Positions 1-7,477 of a DNA stretch of 17,328 bases are shown in pieces. Both the position numbers and the translations under genes were made by a program. The first letter of the stretch is position 1, and each line of letters starts with the position of its first letter. The stretch is from CAZUMJ01 sp964621605 (GTDB taxonomy: Bacteria > Actinomycetota > Acidimicrobiia > Acidimicrobiales > Iamiaceae): NCBI GenBank assembly GCA_964621605.1, contig CAZUMJ010000048.1, forward strand, positions 1-17,328. Direction: 5' to 3'. The notes beneath the pieces are model-generated. The model did no database searches. It was not told the origin of the DNA and saw nothing but the letters and a program-made list of their open reading frames with translations.

Positions 1-1619
1 GCCTCGTCGAGGATGAGGATGGCCGGGTCGGCGAGGAACGCTCGGGCGATGGTGATGAGCTGCTTCTCGCCGGCGCTGACGACGCCGCCCTCGTCGTCGA
101 TGTGCGTGTCGTAGCCGTCGGAGAGGGCGTGCACGAACCGGTCGACGTAGGTGGCGCGCGCGGCTTCACGGATCTGCTCGTCGGTGGCGTCGAGGTTGCC
201 GTACGCGATGTTGTCGCGGATCGAACCGCTGAACAGCCATGTGTCCTGCAGCACCATGCCGATGTTGGCGCGCAGATCGGCGCGGCGGAGGTCCGCGATG
301 TCGACGCCGTCAAGCGCGATGCGCCCGCCGTCGAGCTCGTAGAAGCGCATGATGAGGTTCACGAGGGTGGTCTTGCCCGCCCCGGTCGGCCCGACGATGG
401 CGACGGTCTGGCCCGGCTCGGCGACCAACGACAGGTCGCTGATGAGTGGTTTGTCGGGGCTGTAGGAGAAGGCGACGTGCTCGAAGGTGACCCGACCCCG
501 TGTGGGCCGCGGCAGCTCCGCGGGTTCGGCCGCGTCGGGCACCTGCTCGTCGACGTCGAGCAGTTCGAACACGCGCTCGGCCGAGGCGATGCCGGACTGC
601 AGCACGTTCGCCATCGACGCGAGCTGGGTGAGCGGCTGTGTGTACCGGCGGGAGTACTGGATGAACGCCTGCATGTCGCCGACCGTCATGCGGCCCGACG
701 AGATCTGCAGGCCGCCGATGACGGCGATCGCGACGAAGTTCAGGTTGCCGAGGAACATCATCGCCGGCTGGATCAGGCCAGCCCTGAACTGCGCGATGAA
801 GCTCGCTTGGAACAGTTCCTCGTCCTTTGCGCGGAAGCGCTCCTCGACGGCGCGCTGCTGGCCGAAGACCTTCACGAGGGTGTGTCCGGTGAACGCTTCC
901 TCGATCTGCGCGTTGAGTGCGCCGGTGTGGGCCCATTGCGCCACGAAGTACTTCTTCGATCGCTTGGTGATGAGGCGCACGACGAGCAACGACAGTGGGA
1001 TGGTCACGACCGCAACGGTCGCCAGGAGCGGTGAGATCACGTACATCATCACGATCACGCCGATGATGGTGAGGCCCGAGGTGAGCAGTTGGCTGATCGT
1101 CTGCTGCAGGCTTTGGGCGACGTTGTCGAGGTCGTTCGTGACGCGGCTGAGGAGGTCGCCGCGCGGCTGGCTGTCGACGTACGACAACGACAGGCGGTGG
1201 ATCTTGTCCTCGACCTCGTCGCGGAGGCGTTGCATGGTGCGTTGCACGACGTCCGCCAGCAGGTACGACTGGAGCCAAGCGAATATCGCCGATCCGATGT
1301 AGAGAGCCACGACTTCCAACAGGATGCGGTGCAGCTTCGTGAAGTCGACGCCGTGTCCGCCGAAGACGCCCTGGACGATGACGTCGGTGGCGTGGCCGAG
1401 GACCTTCGGGCCGATCACGGCGAAGACCACGCTCGCGATGGCGGCGACTCCCACGATGGCGGCTCGGAGGCCTTCCGGTCTCATCGCCGCGGCGAGTCGG
1501 CCTGTGGTCGCCCGGAAGTCCTTCGACTTCTCGGCGGGCATGCCGGCCGAGAAGCGTCCGCCGGCGAACGAGCGGGCCTGGCTGCCCGGAGCGGTGGTGT
1601 CGACGCGTTCTTCTGGCAT
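1..1619 (-). CDS. ABC exporter half-transporter, catalytic-type subunit (3' end beyond window)
   Basis: This is an integral-membrane half-transporter with a fused ATPase; 539 residues are visible. The N-terminal ~50 residues are cytoplasmic. The transmembrane domain runs roughly 50-345 and includes hydrophobic stretches near 52-70, 100-125 and 180-215. The ATPase follows: Walker A GPTGAGKTT at 410-418, Q-loop Q458, and a divergent signature VSAGE at 514-518 instead of LSGGQ. Walker B ends LILDE, so the catalytic Glu (E539) is the last full codon before the left edge; the D- and H-loops are not seen. The ATG is fixed by TGATG overlap with the upstream exporter gene, which implies translational coupling. 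A normal Walker B with an odd signature is the partner pattern to the upstream subunit, so the two probably form one heterodimeric drug or lipid exporter (TM287/288, BmrCD type). The substrate cannot be read from the sequence. Confidence 0.93.
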   Translation of the reverse strand, partial: MPEERVDTTAPGSQARSFAGGRFSAGMPAEKSKDFRATTGRLAAAMRPEGLRAAIVGVAAIASVVFAVIGPKVLGHATDVIVQGVFGGHGVDFTKLHRILLEVVALYIGSAIFAWLQSYLLADVVQRTMQRLRDEVEDKIHRLSLSYVDSQPRGDLLSRVTNDLDNVAQSLQQTISQLLTSGLTIIGVIVMMYVISPLLATVAVVTIPLSLLVVRLITKRSKKYFVAQWAHTGALNAQIEEAFTGHTLVKVFGQQRAVEERFRAKDEELFQASFIAQFRAGLIQPAMMFLGNLNFVAIAVIGGLQISSGRMTVGDMQAFIQYSRRYTQPLTQLASMANVLQSGIASAERVFELLDVDEQVPDAAEPAELPRPTRGRVTFEHVAFSYSPDKPLISDLSLVAEPGQTVAIVGPTGAGKTTLVNLIMRFYELDGGRIALDGVDIADLRRADLRANIGMVLQDTWLFSGSIRDNIAYGNLDATDEQIREAARATYVDRFVHALSDGYDTHIDDEGGVVSAGEKQLITIARAFLADPAILILDE

Positions 1620-3352
1620 CAGGCCGCCTCCTCCGCGCTGCGCTGCGAATCGACGATCTCCTGGTAGGTGGGGCAGGTTGCGAGCAGCTCCTCGTGGCTG
1701 CCGAGCCCCACGGCGTGGCCGTCCTCCAGCACGAGGATCTGGTCGGCGCCGGCGATCGTCGAGACACGCTGGGCGACGATGAGGACGGTCGCGTCGGACG
1801 TGTGCGGCGCCAGCGCGGCGCGCAGCCGGGCGTCGGTGGCGAGGTCGAGCGCCGAGAACGAGTCGTCGAACAGGTAGATCTCGGGGCGACGTACCAGGGC
1901 ACGTGCGATGGCGAGGCGTTGGCGCTGGCCACCAGACACGTTGGTGCCCCCCTGGTTGATCGGGGCGTCGAGGCCGCCCGGCATGGCGGAGACGAAGTCG
2001 CGTGCCTGCGCGATGGTGAGCGCCTCCCACAGGTCGTCGTCGGATGCGTCCGGGTTGGCGAAGCGCAGATTCGTGGCCACGGTGCCCGAGAACAGATACG
2101 GCTTCTGCGGCACCAACCCGATGCGCGCCCACAGCGTTTCGGGGGCCAGGTCGCGCACATCCACGCCGTCGACGACCACGGTCCCGTCCGAGGCATCGAA
2201 CAGGCGGCAGATCAGGTTGAGCAGGGTTGTCTTGCCTGACCCGGTGCTCCCGATGATCGCGGTGGTCTGACCCGGTCGCGCCGTGAGGCTGAGGCCTTGC
2301 AGCACGGGGGCGTCTGCACCGGGGTAGCGGAAGGTCACGTCCTGCAACGCCAACGTCCCGACTTCGGTGATCTCCGTGACCGGGGTCGAGGGCGGCTGCA
2401 CCGACGATTGGGTGTCGAGCACCTCCATGATGCGCTCGGCGCACACGGTCGCTCGTGGGGCGAGGATCGCGATGAAGGTCGCCATCATCACCGACATGAG
2501 GATCTGCACCAGGTAGGTGAGGAACGCGATGAGCGCGCCGACCTGGAGGTCGCGGTGATCGATGCGCGTCCCGCCGATCCACAGCACGGCGATGGACGAT
2601 CCGTTCATGATCAGCATCACGATCGGGAAGATCAACGCTTGGAGGTGCCCGGCGCGCAGGGAGGTGTCTGTCAAGTCTGCGTTGACCAGGCCGAAGCGGC
2701 GACGCTCGGCGGGCTCGCGCACGAACGCGCGCACGACGCGGATGCCGGTGAGCTGCTCGCGCATCACCTGGTTGACGGCGTCGATGCGGTCCTGCATGCG
2801 CCGGAACTGCGGGATCATGCGCCACACCACCGCGCCGATCGCGGCGACCATCACGGGGATGCTGACGGTGAGCACCCACGACAGGCCGACGTCTTCTCGC
2901 AGTGCCATCACGATGCCGCCGACGCACATGATCGGGGCGGCCACCAACAGCGTGCAGGTCATCACGACGAACATCTGGACCTGCTGGACGTCGTTGGTGA
3001 TGCGGTTGATGAGCGACGGCGGGCCGAACTCGCCGACCTCACGCGCCGAGTACCCGGTGACCTGCTGGAACAGGCCGCTGCGTACGTCACGCCCGAAGGC
3101 CATGGCGACGCGTGAGCCGTAGTAGACGGCGACCGAGGCCGCGACGACCTGCACGACGGTGACGGCGATCATGATCCCGCCTCGTCCCCAGATGTAGCCG
3201 TTGTCGCTACGGAAGACGCCCTTGTCGATGATGTCGGCGGTGATGCTGGGCAAGGACAGCGTCGCGAAGGACTGGATCGCCTGGAACAGCACGACGAGGC
3301 CGAGCTCACGTCGGTAGCGGCGGAGGTAGGTGGTCAGGAGCCTGGTCAGCAT
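1619..3352 (-). CDS. ABC exporter half-transporter, degenerate-site subunit
   Basis: This 577-residue protein has an N-terminal six-helix exporter domain (about 1-325) and a C-terminal ATPase (about 333-577), the usual length for the family. Walker A is GSTGSGKTT at 368-376, the Q-loop is Q416, and the canonical signature VSGGQ is at 472-476. Two catalytic positions are altered. Walker B reads LFDDS, so Asp497 stands where the general base Glu is expected, and the switch reads AQRVSTI, so Gln528 replaces the His. These substitutions are known from the degenerate subunit of heterodimeric exporters such as TM287. The gene lies 21 bp after the tetR gene and overlaps the next exporter gene by one base, so the three are very likely one transcript. 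The ATG has only a weak purine stretch (GAGGA about 11 nt upstream). The exported compound is unknown; efflux of a toxic small molecule is the usual job of a TetR-linked pair. Confidence 0.95.
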   Translation of the reverse strand: MLTRLLTTYLRRYRRELGLVVLFQAIQSFATLSLPSITADIIDKGVFRSDNGYIWGRGGIMIAVTVVQVVAASVAVYYGSRVAMAFGRDVRSGLFQQVTGYSAREVGEFGPPSLINRITNDVQQVQMFVVMTCTLLVAAPIMCVGGIVMALREDVGLSWVLTVSIPVMVAAIGAVVWRMIPQFRRMQDRIDAVNQVMREQLTGIRVVRAFVREPAERRRFGLVNADLTDTSLRAGHLQALIFPIVMLIMNGSSIAVLWIGGTRIDHRDLQVGALIAFLTYLVQILMSVMMATFIAILAPRATVCAERIMEVLDTQSSVQPPSTPVTEITEVGTLALQDVTFRYPGADAPVLQGLSLTARPGQTTAIIGSTGSGKTTLLNLICRLFDASDGTVVVDGVDVRDLAPETLWARIGLVPQKPYLFSGTVATNLRFANPDASDDDLWEALTIAQARDFVSAMPGGLDAPINQGGTNVSGGQRQRLAIARALVRRPEIYLFDDSFSALDLATDARLRAALAPHTSDATVLIVAQRVSTIAGADQILVLEDGHAVGLGSHEELLATCPTYQEIVDSQRSAEEAA

Positions 3353-3373
3353 GGCGTCGGTGGTCCTCGGGGT

Positions 3374-3991
3374 TCAGCGGGGGCGTCGTGTGGCGATGGC
3401 GGGAGTGGGAAGGCCGGCGGCCACGGTCGCGAACGTGGCCTCGACGGCGTCGGAGAGGCGGTCGCCCTGCCCGGTGCCGATGGCGTGGTCCACCGCGACG
3501 CGTAGGGCCGTGACGGTGACGGCCACGACGAGGCGCGGGTAGGGGTCGAGGCGGGGGTCGAGCCCGGTGCGCTCCGCGAGCGCCCCCGCGAGGGCGACCT
3601 CGAGCTCGACCCAGCTCTCGAGGTAGGCGCGGTGGAGCTGGGGGTGGTCGCGTGCGAGGCGCGCCCGGGTGCGCCACCGTCCGACCTGTTCGACGGTGAA
3701 GTTCGATCGGAACGTCGCCTGCAGCGCCTGGAGCGCGTCCTCGTCTGCGGGTCGGGCGCGGAGGTGCTCGACGAGCCGGGCGCGACGGTCGGGGTCGGTG
3801 CCGAGCATCGCCGCTTCCTTGGTGGGGAAGTAGTTGAAGACGGTGCGCGGCGAGACCTCTGCCGCCTCGGCGATGTCCTCGACGGTCACGTGCGAGGGGC
3901 CTCGGCTGAGGGCGAGCTCGAGGGCCGCGGCGCTGATGGCGAGGCGAGTCTCGTGCTTCTTGCGTTCACGCAACCCCGCCGTCTCGTCCAC
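3374..3991 (-). CDS. TetR-family transcriptional regulator of the exporter operon
   Basis: A 205-residue TetR/AcrR repressor when started at the GTG at 3991. The DNA-binding domain covers about residues 8-62, with the helix-turn-helix around TVEDIAEAAEVSPRTVFNYF (36-55) and the typical FPTKE that follows. The C-terminal ligand domain (about 75-195) is unspecific. It is the first gene of a minus-strand group with the two exporter genes (21 bp gap), so it probably represses its own operon until a ligand binds. The start is uncertain. The frame stays open to a TTG at 4027 and contains a GTG at 4018, which lies 8 nt after a good minus-strand -10 box TATTCT (4027-4032) and would give a leaderless mRNA with nine extra residues. 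I chose 3991 because the protein then begins just before the conserved RERKK region. No Shine-Dalgarno sequence is visible for any of the starts. Confidence 0.9.
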   Translation of the reverse strand: MDETAGLRERKKHETRLAISAAALELALSRGPSHVTVEDIAEAAEVSPRTVFNYFPTKEAAMLGTDPDRRARLVEHLRARPADEDALQALQATFRSNFTVEQVGRWRTRARLARDHPQLHRAYLESWVELEVALAGALAERTGLDPRLDPYPRLVVAVTVTALRVAVDHAIGTGQGDRLSDAVEATFATVAAGLPTPAIATRRPR

Positions 3992-4010
3992 GCAACGATC
4001 GTCGCACAGT

Positions 4011-4032
4011 GTCTGCACGGTCTGCAAGAATA
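4011..4032. promoter_or_regulatory. Divergent tetR/SDR control region with GTCTGCA repeats
   Basis: Two copies of GTCTGCA (4011-4017 and 4020-4026) stand as 9-bp-step direct repeats, directly next to a minus-strand -10-like TATTCT (complement of 4027-4032). The predicted minus-strand start point falls inside the repeats, where a repressor would block transcription. The same AT-richer patch could serve the plus-strand SDR gene. The repeats and the box are seen in the sequence; binding by the adjacent TetR protein is inferred from position. Confidence 0.4.
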
Positions 4033-4071
4033 CAGCGAGTAGAAGTTTGTGGACGCGCAGAGGAGCACCGC

Positions 4072-4842
4072 ATGGACCGTCAGGCGCTCGACGCCCTCTT
4101 CGACCTCACCGGTCGCACCGCGATCGTCACCGGAGGCACGCGCGGCATCGGGCTCGCCGTCGCCGAGGGGATGGTCGCCGCCGGTGCGAACGTCGTGGTG
4201 GCGAGCCGCAAGGCCGATGCTTGCGCCGCAGCCGAGGCGCACCTGCGTGACGCGGGCGGCGACGTGCTCGGCGTCCCGGCGCACATGGGCGACCTCGACG
4301 ATGTGGCACGGCTCGTGGCAGCCACCGTGGAGCGCTTCGGCGGCATCGACATCATCGTGAACAACGCCGCCAACGCGCTCGCGCAGCCGCTCGGCGCGCA
4401 GACTGCGGAGGCGTGGGCCAAGTCGTTCGAGGTGAACGTGCGCGGCCCCGTTTTCCTGGTGCAGGAGGCACTGCCCCATCTGGAGCGCAGCGAGCACGCC
4501 GCGGTGGTGAACGTGGTGTCGGTCGGGGCGTTCCTGTTCGCCGGGTACCTCTCCATGTACGCGGCCGGCAAGGCGGCACTGCTGTCCTACACGCGCTCGA
4601 TGGCGGCCGAGCTGGCGTCGCGCGGCATCCGCGTCAACGCGGTGGCGCCCGGCTCGGTCGACACCGACATGGTCCGCAACAACCCGCCGGAGATGGTCGA
4701 CGCCATGGCGACGGCTTCCTTGCAGCGCCGGATCGCATCGGCCGATGAGCTCGTCGGGCCGGTGTTGCTGCTGGCGTCGGACGCGGGCAGCTTCGTCACG
4801 GGCCAGGTGCTGCTGGTCGACGGCGGCACCCATCCGCACTGA
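4072..4842 (+). CDS. SDR-family NAD(P)-dependent oxidoreductase
   Basis: A 256-residue classical short-chain dehydrogenase/reductase, complete in length. The cofactor motif TGGTRGIG is at 20-27, NNAAN begins at 98, and the catalytic set is N122, S150, Y163 and K167 (YAAGK). The C-terminal PG motif (193-194) and GQVLLVDGG (244-252) are typical of FabG-like and glucose-dehydrogenase-like SDRs. It should oxidise or reduce a hydroxyl/keto group in the cytosol; the substrate is not readable. The ATG at 4072 is preferred over an in-frame GTG at 4009 because AGGAG sits at 4061-4065, 6 nt upstream, and SDR homology begins at LTGRTAIVTGG. It diverges from the tetR-exporter operon and may share its control region. 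An acyl-CoA dehydrogenase follows on the same strand after 125 bp that contain a palindrome and a probable new promoter, so co-transcription is uncertain. Confidence 0.95.
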   Translation: MDRQALDALFDLTGRTAIVTGGTRGIGLAVAEGMVAAGANVVVASRKADACAAAEAHLRDAGGDVLGVPAHMGDLDDVARLVAATVERFGGIDIIVNNAANALAQPLGAQTAEAWAKSFEVNVRGPVFLVQEALPHLERSEHAAVVNVVSVGAFLFAGYLSMYAAGKAALLSYTRSMAAELASRGIRVNAVAPGSVDTDMVRNNPPEMVDAMATASLQRRIASADELVGPVLLLASDAGSFVTGQVLLVDGGTHPH

Positions 4843-4866
4843 CCGTCGACGGACTGACCGTCGACG
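4838..4866. repeat. Tandem 14-bp direct repeat over the SDR stop codon
   Basis: ACTGACCGTCGACG occurs at 4838-4851 and again at 4853-4866, a 15-bp-period duplication. The first copy holds the TGA stop of the SDR gene, and the second repeats it in the same frame, giving a back-up stop. It probably arose by local slippage. Confidence 0.75.
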
Positions 4867-4879
4867 CGGCCGCGTCGAC
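4860..4879. terminator. Perfect 20-bp palindrome after the SDR gene
   Basis: GTCGACGCGG followed by CCGCGTCGAC is an exact 20-bp palindrome, beginning 18 bp after the SDR stop. As RNA it can fold into an 8-bp GC-rich stem with a GGCC loop. There is no U-tract, so it may be an actinobacterial-type terminator, or an operator for the promoter about 25 bp downstream. Confidence 0.45.
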
Positions 4880-4904
4880 TGTGCCGCACGGGGGGTCGAC
4901 CTCC

Positions 4905-4910
4905 TACGCT
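4905..4910 (+). promoter_or_regulatory. Candidate -10 box for the acyl-CoA dehydrogenase gene
   Basis: TACGCT fits the actinobacterial TANNNT -10 pattern and lies 57 nt before the ATG, just after the palindrome. No convincing -35 is visible at standard spacing. Confidence 0.3.
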
Positions 4911-4967
4911 GAGCGTGCGGCGGGCCGCAGGGGCTCGTGCCGCGATCCGGGGACTCCAGGGGGATGC

Positions 4968-6320
4968 ATGACCGACACGACGCAGGCCGACGTCGCAGGT
5001 GACGAGGTGATCGACGAGCTGCGGAGCTGGCTCGACGACAACTGGGATCCCGACCTCACCGTCGCGGACTGGTGGGAGAAGCTCGGCACGGCCGGTTGGT
5101 CGGCACCGCAGCTCCCCACCAACGCCTACGGGCACGGGGTGTCTCGCGCGGTGGCGGTGCAGGTGAGCCAGGAGATCGCCGCGTACGGCGCGCTCGGCGC
5201 GCCGGGCGGGCTCGGGCTCCTGCTCGCCGGACCGACCATCGCGGATCACGGCACCCAGGAGCAGATCGACACGTACGTCCGTGACATCGTCACCGGGCAG
5301 AAGGCGTGGTGCCAGCTCTTCAGCGAGCCGGGTGCCGGCAGCGACCTCGCCGGGCTCACCACCAGGGCCCTCGAGGACGGCGAGGAGTACATCGTCAACG
5401 GCCAGAAGGTCTGGACGTCGCTCGGCCAGATCGCAGACCTGGCCATGCTGATCGCCCGGACCGCGCCCGAGCTCCCCAAGCACCAGGGCATCACCTACTT
5501 CGCCATCGACATGCACCAGCCGGGGGTCGAGGTGCGGCCGCTGCGCGAGATGACCGGCCACGCCATGTTCAACGAGACCTTCCTCACCGACGCGCGGGTG
5601 CCGGCCTCCGCGATCATCGGCGCCAAGAACAACGGCTGGGCGGTCGCCAACACCACGCTCGGTCACGAGCGGGCCGGCCTCGGCTCGGGTGGCGGCACCG
5701 CAGGGGGCGGGTCGGGCGCGCAGCCGGGCACCATCGCCGGGCACCTCTCCCGTCGCGCGGGCGACTTCGTCACGGCTCCTGCACAACGTCGTTCGGCCGC
5801 CAAGCCCGCCGCCGAAGCTGACGCTGCCGACAAGCCACGCCGCAGTGGCCCGGTCGACCTGCTGGCGGGCCTGGCGAAGGGCAACGGGCAGATCGCCGAC
5901 CCCACGATCCGCCAGGACCTCGCCCGTCTGCACACCCTCAACGAGATCGGTCGCTTCAACGCCCAGCGCGTCAAGGCGGCGCGTGCGGCAGGGCGTGACC
6001 TCCCCGGCATGGCGAACATCGCCAAGCTCTCGATGAGCAACATCGTGCGCCTCCAGCGCGACCTCGGCCTCGCGATCGTCGGCGCGCAAGGCATGCTCCA
6101 CGCGTACACCCCCGACGCGCAGAAGGTCCTCAACGACGCCACCGGCAACCCGTTCCTGGCGGCGGTCACCGGCACCGCGCTGTACGCCCAGGCCCCGCCG
6201 ATCTATGGCGGCACCGACCAGATCCAGCGCAACATCATCGGCGAGCGGGTGCTCGGCCTGCCCAAGGAAGCCGGCCCCGACCGCAACACCCCGTTCTCGG
6301 ACCTCCCGAAGAACGGCTGA
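4968..6320 (+). CDS. Acyl-CoA dehydrogenase (FadE-like) with low-complexity insert
   Basis: A 450-residue flavoprotein of the acyl-CoA dehydrogenase family, which introduces a 2,3-double bond into an acyl-CoA and passes electrons to ETF. Seen in order: helical N-terminus (1-110), signature LFSEPGAGSDLAGL (117-130), beta-domain with NGQKVWTS (144-151) and FNETFLTDARVP (201-212), then the C-terminal helical domain with YGGTDQIQRNIIGERVLG (413-430). In MCAD-type enzymes the base is the Glu of YEGT; here that position is Gly414. A Glu is present at 234 in GHERAG, which may align with the base of isovaleryl-CoA and long-chain dehydrogenases. The protein is about 50-60 residues longer than usual because of a Gly-, Ala- and Lys-rich insert at about 240-310, directly after GHERAG. 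ATG at 4968 has AGGGGG 4 nt upstream. Substrate is unknown; a branched or bulky acyl-CoA is possible. Confidence 0.93.
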   Translation: MTDTTQADVAGDEVIDELRSWLDDNWDPDLTVADWWEKLGTAGWSAPQLPTNAYGHGVSRAVAVQVSQEIAAYGALGAPGGLGLLLAGPTIADHGTQEQIDTYVRDIVTGQKAWCQLFSEPGAGSDLAGLTTRALEDGEEYIVNGQKVWTSLGQIADLAMLIARTAPELPKHQGITYFAIDMHQPGVEVRPLREMTGHAMFNETFLTDARVPASAIIGAKNNGWAVANTTLGHERAGLGSGGGTAGGGSGAQPGTIAGHLSRRAGDFVTAPAQRRSAAKPAAEADAADKPRRSGPVDLLAGLAKGNGQIADPTIRQDLARLHTLNEIGRFNAQRVKAARAAGRDLPGMANIAKLSMSNIVRLQRDLGLAIVGAQGMLHAYTPDAQKVLNDATGNPFLAAVTGTALYAQAPPIYGGTDQIQRNIIGERVLGLPKEAGPDRNTPFSDLPKNG

Positions 6321-6334
6321 GCCCGAGCCCGACG

Positions 6335-6351
6335 CGCCGGCCGAGCCGGCG
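6335..6351. terminator. Hairpin between convergent genes
   Basis: CGCCGGC (6335-6341), a CGA loop and GCCGGCG (6345-6351) make a perfect 7-bp GC stem in the 43-bp gap between the acyl-CoA dehydrogenase and the convergent esterase. It has no U-tract; it could stop transcription from both sides. Confidence 0.5.
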
Positions 6352-6363
6352 GGGTTCCGCCCC

Positions 6364-7398
6364 TCAGGCCGGCCGGTGCAGGACCGCGCCGATCGCGGTG
6401 CACACGTCGGTGATGCGTGCCATCCCGCCGGGAAGCACGCCCATGCCGAACGCGCCGTGCACCTGGTCGTCGAGGCAGCGGTGCTCCACGGCGACGCCCG
6501 CGTCGCGTAGGCGTTGCGCGTACGCGTCGCCCTCGTCGCGCAGTGGGTCGAAGCCGCACGTCACCACGACCGCCGGAGGGAGGCCGCTGAGGTCGGGCTC
6601 GAGCAGCGGCGACGCCAGGGGTGAGTCCCAGGTGGCCTCGTCGGGCAGGTAGCAGCCGCGGTAGTAGTCCATGGCAACCGCGTCGAGGAAGAAGCCGTCG
6701 GCGAACAGGTGGTAGGAGCGGGTGCCGAAGTGGGCGTCGGTGGCCGGGTAGATCAACGCCTGCATCGCCGGAGGCGCAATGCCACGCTCGCGTGCCGCGA
6801 GGCAGACCACCGCGGCCAGGTTGCCGCCCGCGCTGTCGCCGGCAACCCCGATGCGATCGGGGTCCAGGTCGAGCGCGGTGGCCTGGGCGCGCACCCACTC
6901 GTAACCGGCAACGGCATCGTCGACCGCGGCCGGAAACGGGTGCTCGGGAGCGAGGCGATAGTCGATTGCGACGACCACCGCACGTGCGGTCGCGGCAAGC
7001 GTCCGGCAGGTCCCGTCGTGGGTGTCCAGGTCGCCCACGACCCACCCGCCGCCGTGGAGGTACACGAGCGCGGGAGCGGTGCCGACGAGGCCGTGCGGGC
7101 GGTACACGCGGGCACGCAGTTCGCCGCCGGGGCCGTCGAAGGAGCGATCCCACACGTGGACGTCGCGGCGACGCCGCATCCCGAGCCCGGCGAAGCGGCG
7201 CATCTCGCGGCGTCGGGTCGCGACGTCGACGGCGTCGTTGCGGTCGACGCCGAGGCGGGCGCCGAAGGCGATGAGCAGCTGCACGTGACGGTCGAGGGTG
7301 CGCCCATCCACCTCGATCGGAGGTGCGTCGATGATGCGATCGGCGAGGGGACGGGGCAGGTCGAGGAATCGTTCGACCGTGGCGTGCAGCGCGGACAT
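6364..7398 (-). CDS. Alpha/beta hydrolase, HSL-type esterase/lipase
   Basis: A 344-residue carboxylic-ester hydrolase of the hormone-sensitive-lipase (alpha/beta hydrolase fold-3) family. The oxyanion-hole motif HGGGWVVGD is at 115-123, the nucleophile elbow GDSAGGN at 187-193 (Ser189), the acidic residue in DPLRDEG at 284-290 (Asp284) and the His in QVHGAFGM (His314). DYRLAPEHPFPAA (146-158) is also a family hallmark. The N-terminal ~85 residues form the cap that shapes the acyl pocket. No signal peptide is seen, so it is cytosolic. It lies 79 bp downstream of the aldehyde dehydrogenase on the same strand and may be co-transcribed with it. Esters of short to medium acyl chains are the usual substrates; the natural one is unknown. 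Confidence 0.95.
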   Translation of the reverse strand: MSALHATVERFLDLPRPLADRIIDAPPIEVDGRTLDRHVQLLIAFGARLGVDRNDAVDVATRRREMRRFAGLGMRRRRDVHVWDRSFDGPGGELRARVYRPHGLVGTAPALVYLHGGGWVVGDLDTHDGTCRTLAATARAVVVAIDYRLAPEHPFPAAVDDAVAGYEWVRAQATALDLDPDRIGVAGDSAGGNLAAVVCLAARERGIAPPAMQALIYPATDAHFGTRSYHLFADGFFLDAVAMDYYRGCYLPDEATWDSPLASPLLEPDLSGLPPAVVVTCGFDPLRDEGDAYAQRLRDAGVAVEHRCLDDQVHGAFGMGVLPGGMARITDVCTAIGAVLHRPA

Positions 7399-7477
7399 GG
7401 CCGCGAGTCTGCCCGGTCGGACCTGTGAGAAGCGGTGTACCCCGGCGTCGAGGGCGACCCGCTACAGCTCTTCCCGC

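Noticed and set aside
310..2196. Long minus-strand open frame antisense or out of frame to the exporter genes
   Set aside because: Its translation is Arg/Pro/Ser-rich with no motif, and it overlaps two clear ABC exporter genes in another frame; GC-rich shadow.
4587..6101. 504-codon minus-strand open frame opposite the acyl-CoA dehydrogenase
   Set aside because: No recognisable domain, composition of a GC-skewed shadow, and the opposite strand encodes a well-conserved enzyme.
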